Of a stretch of DNA of 11,630 bases, positions 5,902 to 11,630 are shown piece after piece; position 1 is the stretch's first letter, and every line of letters starts with the position of its first letter. The notes beneath the pieces are model-generated. The model was not told where the DNA came from. It saw only the letters and a program-made list of their open reading frames with translations, and did not search any database. The DNA is from Elusimicrobiota bacterium. Its GTDB lineage: Bacteria; Elusimicrobiota; Elusimicrobia; UBA1565; UBA9628. Where the stretch lies: the NCBI GenBank assembly GCA_028717865.1, contig JAQUMZ010000039.1, positions 1 through 11,630 on the forward strand, in the 5' to 3' direction. Made by a program: the position numbers and the translations under genes.

Positions 5902-6306
5902 ATGTTCACTTTCCAAAAGACTAAATTTTCGAACAAGCGAGCGATCAATATCGGTTGTGAGGTTGGATTGGAGGGGGAGCTTGTTTACGGTTCGCCCCTA
6001 TCCGATTTTGCCAGCGTTGAACGACTAGTAAAAGAACTTGAAACTCTCGCCATCTCGGACCTCATTGCGATTAATGTTTCCAAGCTGGATCGATGGGACT
6101 CTCTCGGCATCACTAAATTAATTGGTCCCATCATTAAGCTCAATAGAAAACTTGCTGAACGGGGACGACTGCCCGTTGTTATTGTTGGAGACAAATCCTC
6201 GGATAATTTTAGGGCGGTACGTGACAAATTTCCTAAAGAGAATAACACCGAAATCCTTCCCTGGTATGCATCGCTTCAGGCGTTCTTGAATTCAATAGAG
6301 AGATAG
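5902..6306 (+). CDS. STAS-domain anti-sigma antagonist-like protein
   Basis: 134 residues from ATG 5902, which has TAGAGG (5891-5896) five bases upstream; the frame is open further back but that part overlaps the preceding gene. The central block runs from a beta strand LIAINVSKL (54-62) into WDSLGITKLIGPI (65-77), followed by an amphipathic helix and LPVVIVGD. This is the SpoIIAA/RsbV STAS signature, in which the Ser after Asp (S67) is the phosphorylation site and is removed from phosphate control by PP2C enzymes. Here D66 and S67 are both kept. It lies 8 nt downstream of the RsbW-like gene, so all three are one operon. No sigma factor gene follows, so the final target of this antagonist is unknown. 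Confidence 0.72.
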   Translation: MFTFQKTKFSNKRAINIGCEVGLEGELVYGSPLSDFASVERLVKELETLAISDLIAINVSKLDRWDSLGITKLIGPIIKLNRKLAERGRLPVVIVGDKSSDNFRAVRDKFPKENNTEILPWYASLQAFLNSIER

Positions 6307-6410
6307 GCCCGACCTTTCGTCGTGTGGATCTCCTCAGCCCTGATTCTCGGGTGGTTTCGGTCCGAAGATCGGCGCCTCTGACTCCTATGCCGCCGTAGCG
6401 CAATGTATGT

Positions 6411-6482
6411 CTTGGGAATATGTTGTGCAATAAGGACGGGCGAAGCTGGACTGCGGTTGTTTCCCAAGCGGTTCCAAAGCGG
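6411..6482. repeat. Cluster of TTCCCAAG-type boxes near the right att site
   Basis: TTCCCAAGCGG (6461-6471) is followed directly by TTCCAAAGCGG (6472-6482), an 11-bp tandem repeat with one mismatch. An inverted copy, CTTGGGAA (6411-6418), lies 42 bp upstream. Short repeated boxes about 100-160 bp from an attachment core resemble the arm-type binding sites of tyrosine recombinases. That role is speculative because no integrase is present. Confidence 0.5.
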
Positions 6483-6562
6483 ACAGAGAACTCATCAAAA
6501 TTCTTTCCGAAGGGGGCAAGCGGCGTGGTGGGTGTTCTCGAAAAGCGTTGGTGTTGAAATGG

Positions 6563-6568
6563 TATTAT
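6563..6568 (+). promoter_or_regulatory. Island-supplied -10 box for the complete tRNA-Ser
   Basis: TATTAT (6563-6568) lies 8 bp before the tRNA 5' end at 6577, exactly the spacing of the host TATAAT before the left fragment. No clear -35 is visible. It lies in island DNA, so the working tRNA appears to be transcribed from an imported promoter. Confidence 0.5.
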
Positions 6569-6574
6569 CAGGTT

Positions 6575-6616
6575 CTGGAGAGGTGGCCGAGCGGTTTAAG
6601 GCGGCGGTCTTGAAAA
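6575..6616 (+). repeat. Right direct repeat (attR-like), 42 bp
   Basis: Perfect copy of 4238-4279. It ends at the first base of the 3' anticodon stem, so the crossover most likely took place in or before the anticodon loop. Here the 5' half comes from the island and the 3' half from the host. Confidence 0.95.
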
Positions 6617-6666
6617 CCGCTAGGGGTTAACGCCCCTCGGGGGTTCGAATCCCTCCCTCTCCGCCA
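6577..6666 (+). tRNA. tRNA-Ser (anticodon UGA)
   Basis: A complete 90-nt class II tRNA with encoded CCA. The acceptor stem is GGAGAGG (6577-6583) with CCTCTCC (6656-6662), discriminator G6663 and CCA 6664-6666. The anticodon stem is GCGGT/ACCGC around CTTGAAA with anticodon TGA at 6611-6613, reading UCA codons. The long variable arm AGGGG/CCCCT (6622-6626, 6633-6637) is diagnostic of Ser, Leu or Tyr tRNA. The T arm is GGGGG-TTCGAAT-CCCTC with one G-T pair. The gene is intact although an island is inserted in it, because the island carries an identical 5' half. It converges on the lipoprotein gene 30 nt downstream; a short T-run (6669-6673) may help termination. Confidence 0.97.
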
Positions 6667-6696
6667 GATTTTTCCGGGAAGGTCTCGCCCGCCGTC

Positions 6697-7164
6697 TCAC
6701 CTGCCGATCTTGGACTCCGGCTCGGCCCACCAAGGCGTTTCGGCTCGGCGTTCTTCGGCTTTTTCGGAGGCCGCGGGCGGCGCATCCATGCGCACCGCGT
6801 ACCAGGAGTGGGCGTCGTTCCAATAGCCGGTGAAAGATAGGTTGTCCGGGCAGAAGACGAACCGGCCGGTGCCGGGAGCCATGCCCGGTTCGGCCCAATT
6901 GAAGTCCAGGATCGTGCCGGTCAGGATGCCGTTCAACCTGCTCCTCCGATCGTCGTAATACTGCCCCGTAACCCGTCCGTCTTGCTGGCTTAGCCAGACC
7001 GGGCCCAAATTGCTCTGCCATCGGCCGGTGACTTCGATGGGGCCGGAGCCGGCGGCCGTGCACTGCGGCGCCGGCATGGCCGGCGCGGTTGGGGCCATCG
7101 CGCAGCCGGCGGTCCATAGGACGGAGGCAAGGGCCGCGGCGCCGCTGAGTCTGAAAACTTTCAT
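6697..7164 (-). CDS. Small putative lipoprotein, beta-rich
   Basis: 155 residues. A lysine-bearing signal peptide (1-20) ends in TAGC with Cys21, a serviceable although not perfect lipobox (Thr rather than Leu at -3). Residues about 40-125 are a chain of short strands: GRWQSNLGPVWLSQQDGRVTG, then LNGILTGTILDFNWAE, then GRFVFCPDNLSFTGYW. This is the repeating 'G.W...G.v.L.q.g..vtG.y..g.l.G...G..l.G.W' style of small secreted beta-barrel domains of unknown function. The C-terminal 30 residues are charged and probably disordered. The start at 7164 has AGGAGA six bases upstream. It is divergent from the similarly small 126-aa protein at 7321. The function is unknown; location in an outer or inner membrane leaflet is inferred. 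Confidence 0.72.
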   Translation of the reverse strand: MKVFRLSGAAALASVLWTAGCAMAPTAPAMPAPQCTAAGSGPIEVTGRWQSNLGPVWLSQQDGRVTGQYYDDRRSRLNGILTGTILDFNWAEPGMAPGTGRFVFCPDNLSFTGYWNDAHSWYAVRMDAPPAASEKAEERRAETPWWAEPESKIGR

Positions 7165-7192
7165 GTCGGGTCTCCTGTGAAGCTGTCCCGCG

Positions 7193-7198
7193 ATTATA
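7193..7198 (-). promoter_or_regulatory. -10 box of the lipoprotein gene
   Basis: A perfect TATAAT on the minus strand (7198-7193), 28 bp before the start codon at 7164, without a clear -35. It fits a leader of about 20 nt containing the AGGAGA ribosome binding site. Confidence 0.5.
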
Positions 7199-7253
7199 CA
7201 ACGCTTCGCGGCTCCGGTGCCGATCGATCCGAGGGCCCAAGAAAAGGTGGGCC

Positions 7254-7282
7254 TTGACAGGGCAAGGATCGCCTGGTATACC
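7254..7282 (+). promoter_or_regulatory. Sigma70-like promoter with extended -10
   Basis: A perfect TTGACA (7254-7259), 17-bp spacer and TATACC (7277-7282), with TG one base before the -10 (extended -10). Transcription would start near 7289, leaving a leader of about 32 nt with a strong ribosome binding site. Confidence 0.65.
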
Positions 7283-7320
7283 TCTCGGGTCGCGCATTCT
7301 CGCTGCCCAGGAGAGAGCGC

Positions 7321-7701
7321 ATGAAGACCTTGCTGCTTGTGCTGGCGGGCGCGGTCGCTATGGTCTTCGCGCGGGGCTGGATGAACCGCCCGCTGGACGG
7401 GACTTCCTGGGAGGTCAAAACCAGGGCCGACGCCGTCTTCGCGTTGGCCCGCCGCGACACGCTCATATTCAAGGATGGGCGCCTGACCAGCGCCCGCTGG
7501 GCCGGGGAGGGGTTCGCGCCCGGCAGATACGAGGCCTCGCGCGGGGCCGCGGATTGGGAAGCGGTCCTGCGCCAGGAGAGCAAGGGGACCGTGAGCTGGC
7601 AGGGCGTCGCGCGGGACGACCGGATGGAAGGGACCCTGCAGTGGACGGCCGAGGACGGCCGCACCCGCCGCTACCGGTTCAAGGGCGCGCGCAGGCTCTA
7701 G
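7321..7701 (+). CDS. Small exported or membrane-anchored protein of unknown function
   Basis: 126 residues. An N-terminal hydrophobic segment (3-17) after Lys2 acts as a signal peptide or uncleaved anchor; no lipobox or clear cleavage motif follows. The rest is a compact beta-rich domain: LDGTSWEVK (25-33), DTLIFKDGRLTS, then W/Y-rich strands GRYEAS, WEAVLRQES, GTVSWQGVA, MEGTLQWTAEDGRTRRYRFKG. The pattern of 'G(T/S).W', 'F.dG...S', 'W...g', 'G.l.w...dG....Y.F.G' looks like a small lipocalin-like fold. That is a guess from periodicity, not a recognised family. AGGAGAG (7309-7315) lies 5 nt before the ATG and a strong promoter precedes it. Monocistronic, with a probable terminator at its stop. 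Confidence 0.72.
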   Translation: MKTLLLVLAGAVAMVFARGWMNRPLDGTSWEVKTRADAVFALARRDTLIFKDGRLTSARWAGEGFAPGRYEASRGAADWEAVLRQESKGTVSWQGVARDDRMEGTLQWTAEDGRTRRYRFKGARRL

Positions 7702-7728
7702 CCCGGGCTGGAGCGGCGGGGGCTTTTT
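7700..7728 (+). terminator. Probable intrinsic terminator
   Basis: AGCCC (7700-7704) can pair with GGGCT (7720-7724), followed by a T-run (7724-7728). The stem begins inside the stop codon of the 126-aa protein gene. The stem is short and the loop long, so termination strength is uncertain. Confidence 0.4.
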
Positions 7729-7763
7729 CCAGGCAGGCTTCCGATATCCTAAACTAAGGGCGC

Positions 7764-9185
7764 ATGGACAAGGGGCGTCTGGCCGCCGTCGCGGGCGCGA
7801 CCGGATTCGTCGGCGGCGCCTTGCTCGCGCGCCTGGCCGCCTCGCGCCGGGTCGTGGGCCTGGCGCGAGTGCCGCCCCGCGGCACGCCCTACGAATGGCG
7901 CCGCTGCGACCTCTTTTCTCTGCTGCAGACGGAGGCCGCGCTGGAGGGGGTCGAGCAGGCCTTCTACCTGGTCCACTCCATGCTGCCCTCGGCGCATCTG
8001 ACCCAGGGCGCCTTTCAGGACCTGGACCTGGTCTGCGCCGACAACTTCGCCCGCGCCGCGGCCAAGGCGGGCGTGCGCCAGATCGTCTACCTGGGCGGCC
8101 TCATCCCCGAAGCCGATGACCTTTCCCCGCATCTGCGCTCGCGTCTCGAGGTCGAGCAGGCCCTGGGTTCGCGCGGCGTCCCGGTCACGACCCTGCGCGC
8201 CGGCATCGTGATCGGGCCGGGCGGGTCCTCCTTCCGGATATTCCGCGCCCTGCTCGAACGCACGCCCTTGATCATCTGCCCGGCCTGGGCCGGATCGCTG
8301 ACCCAGCCCGTGGCCCTCGACGACGTGCTGGCCCTGCTCTGCTATTGCGCGGAGCATCCCGCCCGGGGAAACCGCTCCTTCGACGTAGGCGCTCCGGACG
8401 TGATGAGCTACCGGGATCTCCTGCGGCGCACCGCCGCCGTCATCGGCCTCAAGCGCGTCTTCGTGGACGTTCCGATCCAGGGCACGGGGTTTTGCCGCCG
8501 TTGGCTGGCCCTGGTCAGCGGCGCGCCCATGGAGCTGGTCGCGCCCCTGCTCGAGAGCATCCGACATTCCATGGTCTGCCGCGGCCGCCTCCTGCAGCAG
8601 GACGCGGGGGTGCCCGGCATCCCGTTCGAGGTCGCGGTCAAGGCCGCCGTCTTCGGAGAGAGGGCTATGACCCGCCGCGGCGTCCGTCTGCCGCCCTTGC
8701 GGCCGCGGATGTGGGAGAGCCTCTACCGCTACGACGTGCGTTCGGTCCAGCGCATGCCCTTGCCGTCGGGCAAGAGCGCCCGCTGGGCGGCTCAAGAATA
8801 CGCCCGCTGGCTGCCGCGGGTGTTCAGGTTTTTGCTGCGCGCCGAAGTGGACGCCGGACGCAACATCAGATTTTTCGCGCCGTTTTTCAGCCGGCCCCTG
8901 GTCGAATTCGAATTCGCCCACGACCGCGGCGACCTGCCGGACCGCCAGGTGTTTTACATCACGGGCGGCTGGCTCGCGCGGCCGGTCGCGCGCAGCTCGC
9001 GCCGGCCGCGCCTGGAGTTCCGCGAGGTTTTGGGCGGTTCCGCGCTCCTGGTCGCCGTGCACGATTACCGCCCCGCCTTGCCCTGGCCGATCTACAGCCT
9101 GACCCAGGCTTTCGTGCATCTATGGGCCATGAAGGGCTTCGCCGCGCACCTGGCCCGGCTGCGCGCCGCGGCGCCGCTCGGCTAG
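7764..9185 (+). CDS. Atypical NAD(P)-binding SDR with C-terminal DUF2867-like domain
   Basis: 473 residues in two domains. Residues 5-310 form an NmrA-like atypical SDR: G11-A-T-G-F-V-G17 nucleotide loop, FYLVHSM (67-73) and a VYLGGLIPE strand. QIVYLGG takes the place of the catalytic YxxxK motif of classical SDRs, so it is more likely a sensor or atypical reductase. Residues about 315-470 (PRMWESLYRYDVRS onward, ending in YRPALPWPIYSLTQAFVHLW) resemble the DUF2867/START-like tail found on the same SDR subgroup. That subgroup is widespread, is often about 480 residues long, and has no well-established substrate. The ATG at 7764 has AAGGG three bases upstream; a weak TATCCT lies at 7745. Its stop overlaps that of the convergent histidine kinase gene. 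Function unknown beyond probable NAD(P) binding. Confidence 0.78.
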   Translation: MDKGRLAAVAGATGFVGGALLARLAASRRVVGLARVPPRGTPYEWRRCDLFSLLQTEAALEGVEQAFYLVHSMLPSAHLTQGAFQDLDLVCADNFARAAAKAGVRQIVYLGGLIPEADDLSPHLRSRLEVEQALGSRGVPVTTLRAGIVIGPGGSSFRIFRALLERTPLIICPAWAGSLTQPVALDDVLALLCYCAEHPARGNRSFDVGAPDVMSYRDLLRRTAAVIGLKRVFVDVPIQGTGFCRRWLALVSGAPMELVAPLLESIRHSMVCRGRLLQQDAGVPGIPFEVAVKAAVFGERAMTRRGVRLPPLRPRMWESLYRYDVRSVQRMPLPSGKSARWAAQEYARWLPRVFRFLLRAEVDAGRNIRFFAPFFSRPLVEFEFAHDRGDLPDRQVFYITGGWLARPVARSSRRPRLEFREVLGGSALLVAVHDYRPALPWPIYSLTQAFVHLWAMKGFAAHLARLRAAAPLG

Positions 9186-11362
9186 GCCTGCCGCAGCAGG
9201 CGCCGGGCCGCCTGTTGCAACTCCGGCAGCACCAGCGGCTTGGTCAGGAATTGCGCCTTGGTGTCCTCCATGAAATGCAGGACCTCGGCGTTGAGTATGT
9301 CTCCCGTCACGAATATAATCCGCGGGTTCGGGTTCTTGGCCTTCAAGGCCTGGTAAACATCGCTGCCCTTGGCCGTTCCCATCTGGAAGTCGCTGATCAC
9401 CAGGTGGTAGCCGCGCTCCCGCGCCAGCCGCACCGCCTCGGTCCCCGTTGTCGCCACGTCCACTTCGTCGCCGTCCTCGCGCAGCGTCCGGGCGATGGCC
9501 GCCGCCTGGTCCGGTTCGTCGTCGGCCACGAGAATCCTGCGTCCCGGGACCGCCGCCAGCAGGACTTGCGGCGGCGGCGCATCCGTCGCCGCGAGCTCCT
9601 CCGCGGCCGGCAAGGGCAAGGCTAGCTCGAAAGTGGTGCCGTCGCCGGACTTGGTCGTGAAATCTATCGAGCCGCCATGAGCGACGGCTATCTGGCGGCA
9701 GATGGCCAAGCCGAGTCCCGTGCCGCGGCCGACGGGCTTAGTGGTGAAGAAGGTCTGGAATATCCGGCCGCGGACCTCCTCCGGGATGCCGCAACCCGTG
9801 TCCGTCACGCTGACATGCGCGCGGTCCCCCTGCCGCCAGGTGCGCAGGACGATATTTTTCCGGGGCGACTCTTCCATGGCGTCGCAGGCGTTGTTGATGA
9901 GGTTGACCAGGACTTGCGAGAGCTGCTGGAAGTCTCCGATGATATCCGGCAGCTCCGGGGCCAGGTCCGCGCACAACGAGACGCCCGCCTTCTTGACCAG
10001 GCGGTATTCGAGCAGTTCCAGGGCGCAGCGCGCCACTTCGTTGAGGTTCGTCCGGCCCCGCTCCAAGCGGCTGCGGTGCGCGAAATTCAGGAGGTTCTTG
10101 ACCACCTTCTCGCAGCGCTTGGCGTGCTTGTGCGCGGTGGCCAGGTCGGCCCGAATTTGGGGAGGGCAGTCCTGGGCCATGGCCATCTCGCTGTAGTTGC
10201 ACATCATGCCCAAAGGATTGTTGAGCTCGTGCGCCACGATGGAGACCAACTGGCCGACCGCCGAGAGCTTCTCGGCCTGGATGAGCTGGCCTTGCAGCTC
10301 GGCGTTGGTCCGCAGGTTGGACTCCAGATTGCCGGCCATTTCGTTGAACGCGGCGGACAGCCCGCCCAGTTCGTCGCCGCCGACCTTCGCGATTCGGTGG
10401 GACAAGTCGCCGCGGCCGATGGCGCGGGCGGCCTCGGCCAGAGTCGCCACCGGACGCGTAATGGAATGGACCAGCCAGCGCAGTATGGCCACCAGGACGA
10501 GAAAGCCCAGGCAGGCCGCCAGTATCGCGGCGTTGCGGATCGTTTGCAAGGGACCCAGGAATTCCTTCAGGGGCGCTTCCACCGCCAGGGTCCAAGGCAG
10601 CTCCTTGATCGGCTGCCGCGAGGTCACCAAGGAGCCCGCCGGGCGGGCGGATATTCCGTCCAACTCCCCATCGGCGGCGCGGATCCAGGCCCGGCCCGTC
10701 TTGCCCACGACCAAGTTCCGGAGCAGGTGGCGGATCTGCGCGAGATCGTAGCCTAGGATGAACACGCCGCGGAAACGTCCCAGTTCGTCGAAGATCGGCT
10801 TGGCGTAGTAGACCGCGGACGCGCCGTCGGGCAGGACCTCCGTTCCGGAGACCGCCCACTGGCCCGGGGGCAGCCGCCGGACCTTTTGAAAGATATCCGG
10901 CACCGGGCCGGCCTGGCCGGCATGGTCGCGTTCGATGACGCTGATCGGGCGGCCGGAGGGGTCGACATAGAGGATGCGGGCGTAGACCTCGGCGCGCCGG
11001 GAGAAGCGCAGGAGATGCTTCTCCAGCTCCCGCCGGTAGGTCTCGGCTTCGTCCCAGAGCTGGAAGTCGATGTTGTTGTAGTAATCCGCGAACAAGGGGC
11101 TCTCCGCGAGCGTGAAGAGGTCCTCGCGGCGCTGGCGCAGGAGATCGTCCACGTTGGCCGCGGCGTGCTTGGCGGATTCGTCCACCGCCGTGCGCACTGT
11201 ATCGAGCATTTCCCGGCGGGCGAGGAGGTACTGCATGAGCACGATGCCCATGATGCCCAGAGCCACGGCGGGCAGGATGGCCAGGAGCAGGCGCCAGCGG
11301 ATGGTGTGGGGCCAGCGGGCCAATCCGCCGGCGGCCGGGGCGTCGTCGCGATCGCGGTTCAC
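9182..11362 (-). CDS. Hybrid sensor histidine kinase with C-terminal receiver
   Basis: 726 residues, membrane-bound. In order: TM1 (about 22-48); an extracytoplasmic Cache-like sensor (about 50-270) with YARILYVDPSGRPI and VFILGYDL-type strands; TM2 (about 275-297); a HAMP linker; a HisKA dimerisation helix with SIVAHELNNPLG and phospho-acceptor H378; and an HATPase domain with NLINNACDAM (N box), DTGCGIP (G1), FFTTK and GRGTGLGLAI (G2). Last comes a receiver with D614/D615, phospho-acceptor D658 (LVISDFQMG) and K708 (TKPL). All catalytic residues are present. The kinase should autophosphorylate and pass phosphate to its own receiver; no separate output gene is in view. The frame opens at 11413, but a strong promoter lies between there and GTG 11362, so GTG 11362 is preferred. 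The gene's stop shares a CTAG with the convergent SDR. Confidence 0.9.
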   Translation of the reverse strand: MNRDRDDAPAAGGLARWPHTIRWRLLLAILPAVALGIMGIVLMQYLLARREMLDTVRTAVDESAKHAAANVDDLLRQRREDLFTLAESPLFADYYNNIDFQLWDEAETYRRELEKHLLRFSRRAEVYARILYVDPSGRPISVIERDHAGQAGPVPDIFQKVRRLPPGQWAVSGTEVLPDGASAVYYAKPIFDELGRFRGVFILGYDLAQIRHLLRNLVVGKTGRAWIRAADGELDGISARPAGSLVTSRQPIKELPWTLAVEAPLKEFLGPLQTIRNAAILAACLGFLVLVAILRWLVHSITRPVATLAEAARAIGRGDLSHRIAKVGGDELGGLSAAFNEMAGNLESNLRTNAELQGQLIQAEKLSAVGQLVSIVAHELNNPLGMMCNYSEMAMAQDCPPQIRADLATAHKHAKRCEKVVKNLLNFAHRSRLERGRTNLNEVARCALELLEYRLVKKAGVSLCADLAPELPDIIGDFQQLSQVLVNLINNACDAMEESPRKNIVLRTWRQGDRAHVSVTDTGCGIPEEVRGRIFQTFFTTKPVGRGTGLGLAICRQIAVAHGGSIDFTTKSGDGTTFELALPLPAAEELAATDAPPPQVLLAAVPGRRILVADDEPDQAAAIARTLREDGDEVDVATTGTEAVRLARERGYHLVISDFQMGTAKGSDVYQALKAKNPNPRIIFVTGDILNAEVLHFMEDTKAQFLTKPLVLPELQQAARRLLRQA

Positions 11363-11378
11363 GTGCTCAGGTGGACAT

Positions 11379-11407
11379 AGTGTAGCCGCCGCCGGCGATC
11401 GTGTCAA
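11379..11407 (-). promoter_or_regulatory. Strong sigma70-like promoter of the histidine kinase gene
   Basis: On the minus strand, a perfect TTGACA (11407-11402), 17 bp, and TACACT (11384-11379). Transcription should start near 11372, downstream of the first possible ATG (11413) and about 10 nt before GTG 11362. This is what fixes the start codon choice. Confidence 0.7.
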
Positions 11408-11432
11408 TGTCACGGGGTCCCCGCGGCGGCGG

Positions 11433-11630
11433 TCAGAAATGATGGATGAGCTGCAGCGTGGTCTGCGCCCCCGCGAAGCGGTTGCGTACGCCGAATTCCC
11501 GCTGATAGGTCAGCGCGGCCGCCAGGCCCGGGCCGGCGTAGGCCAGGACCGGGCCCAGGGCAAAGGCCCGCTCCCGGCTGCGGGCTTGGACGACGCCGCC
11601 CACCTTGTCGTCGGCCAGCTGTTGGAGCGC
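11433..11630 (-). CDS. C-terminus of a putative outer-membrane beta-barrel protein
   Basis: The last 65 residues of a gene that runs off the right edge, with its stop at 11435-11433. The segment alternates polar and hydrophobic residues: RAFALGPVLAYAGPGLAAALTY, a short turn, then REFGVRNRFAGAQTTLQLIHHF. These look like paired transmembrane beta strands with the terminal Phe typical of BAM substrates. The layout 'lGP.l.Y......aa..y..Ef...nR..G......l...F' resembles the end of the MetA/SphA-like outer-membrane transporter family (phenol-degradation-associated), but only a third of such a protein is visible. The histidine kinase starts 71 nt downstream on the same strand with its own promoter. 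Confidence 0.6.
   Translation of the reverse strand, partial: ALQQLADDKVGGVVQARSRERAFALGPVLAYAGPGLAAALTYQREFGVRNRFAGAQTTLQLIHHF

Larger units (their letters stand above)
6307..6574. other. Island right end, non-coding
   Basis: These 268 bp are more GC-rich than the island genes and contain no convincing gene. Short open frames on both strands resemble nothing recognisable, and one simply reads into the tRNA. The segment holds the repeated TTCCCAAG-type boxes at 6411-6482 and the new -10 box of the tRNA. Possible remains of a deleted recombinase gene could not be recognised. Confidence 0.6.
4238..6616. mobile_element. tRNA-Ser-integrated mini-island bounded by 42-bp direct repeats
   Basis: The perfect repeats 4238-4279 and 6575-6616 define a 2,337-bp unit. 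The unit is much more AT-rich than the flanks, especially at its left end, and its codon use is different (many AAA, AAT, ATT). The left repeat is joined to the host sugar operon, and the right repeat to the host 3' half of tRNA-Ser. This is the arrangement left by site-specific recombination in the anticodon-loop region. Three co-directional genes fill it: an XRE-PP2C phosphatase, an RsbW-like protein and a STAS protein. No integrase, excisionase, replication gene or transposase is seen, so it is either a deletion derivative or moves with enzymes supplied in trans. Repeat and composition are seen directly; integration is inferred from them. Confidence 0.85.

Noticed and set aside
6434..6616. 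Frame containing KADRELIKILSEGG, faintly like the start of HicA toxins (G.ELIK.L)
   Set aside because: The match is only about ten residues, lacks the HicA GSH motif, has no start codon or ribosome binding site, and runs into the tRNA.
6403..6630. Open frame of 75 codons ending in AERFKAAVLKTARG
   Set aside because: Its C-terminal part is a translation of the tRNA-Ser sequence, a well-known spurious product, and the rest has no family resemblance or ribosome binding site.
1..11630. CRISPR arrays, rRNA genes and transposases
   Set aside because: No regularly spaced repeats, rRNA segments or DDE/HUH transposase motifs were seen on either strand.

Overview
The window is GC-rich chromosomal DNA, roughly two-thirds GC by eye, from a bacterium that looks diderm. 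It encodes a lipoprotein, an outer-membrane-type beta-barrel C-terminus ending in Phe, and a membrane sensor kinase. I cannot name the phylum from sequence alone. Several GC-rich genes have a recognisable promoter lying almost on top of a GTG start, which suggests leaderless or near-leaderless mRNAs are common here.

Left part (1-4230): a sugar or surface-polysaccharide locus. On the minus strand are an NDP-sugar 4,6-dehydratase-like SDR and the start of a transketolase N-terminal subunit, overlapping by 17 nt. Diverging from them on the plus strand is a tight operon: a radical SAM/SPASM protein, a TylF-type sugar O-methyltransferase and an RmlD-like reductase. The 294-bp divergent spacer holds both promoters and three tandem perfect hairpins.

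Middle (4238-6616): a compact, much more AT-rich island inserted in a tRNA-Ser(UGA) gene. A perfect 42-bp direct repeat, covering the 5' half of the tRNA through the anticodon loop, bounds a 2,337-bp unit. The left copy is a 5' fragment still carrying the host -10 box. The right copy completes a full tRNA-Ser, whose -10 box is now supplied by the island. The island has no integrase. It carries three genes: an XRE-HTH/PP2C (SpoIIE-type) phosphatase fusion, a small degenerate RsbW-like HATPase-fold protein and a STAS-domain antagonist. Together these look like a self-contained partner-switching module whose only visible DNA-binding output is the XRE domain fused to the phosphatase. An 8-bp box occurs four times upstream of the first gene, twice as a palindrome over its start codon, and is a candidate autoregulatory operator.

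Right part (6697-11630): ordinary GC-rich host genes. These are two small divergent secreted or anchored beta-rich proteins (a lipoprotein and a 126-aa protein), an atypical NAD(P)-binding SDR with a C-terminal DUF2867-like domain, a hybrid sensor histidine kinase with a C-terminal receiver (its stop overlaps that of the SDR in a shared CTAG), and the C-terminus of a putative outer-membrane protein.

The island is the most interesting part: a three-gene signalling cassette at a tRNA attachment site, without recombination genes, that replaced the promoter of the tRNA it sits in.
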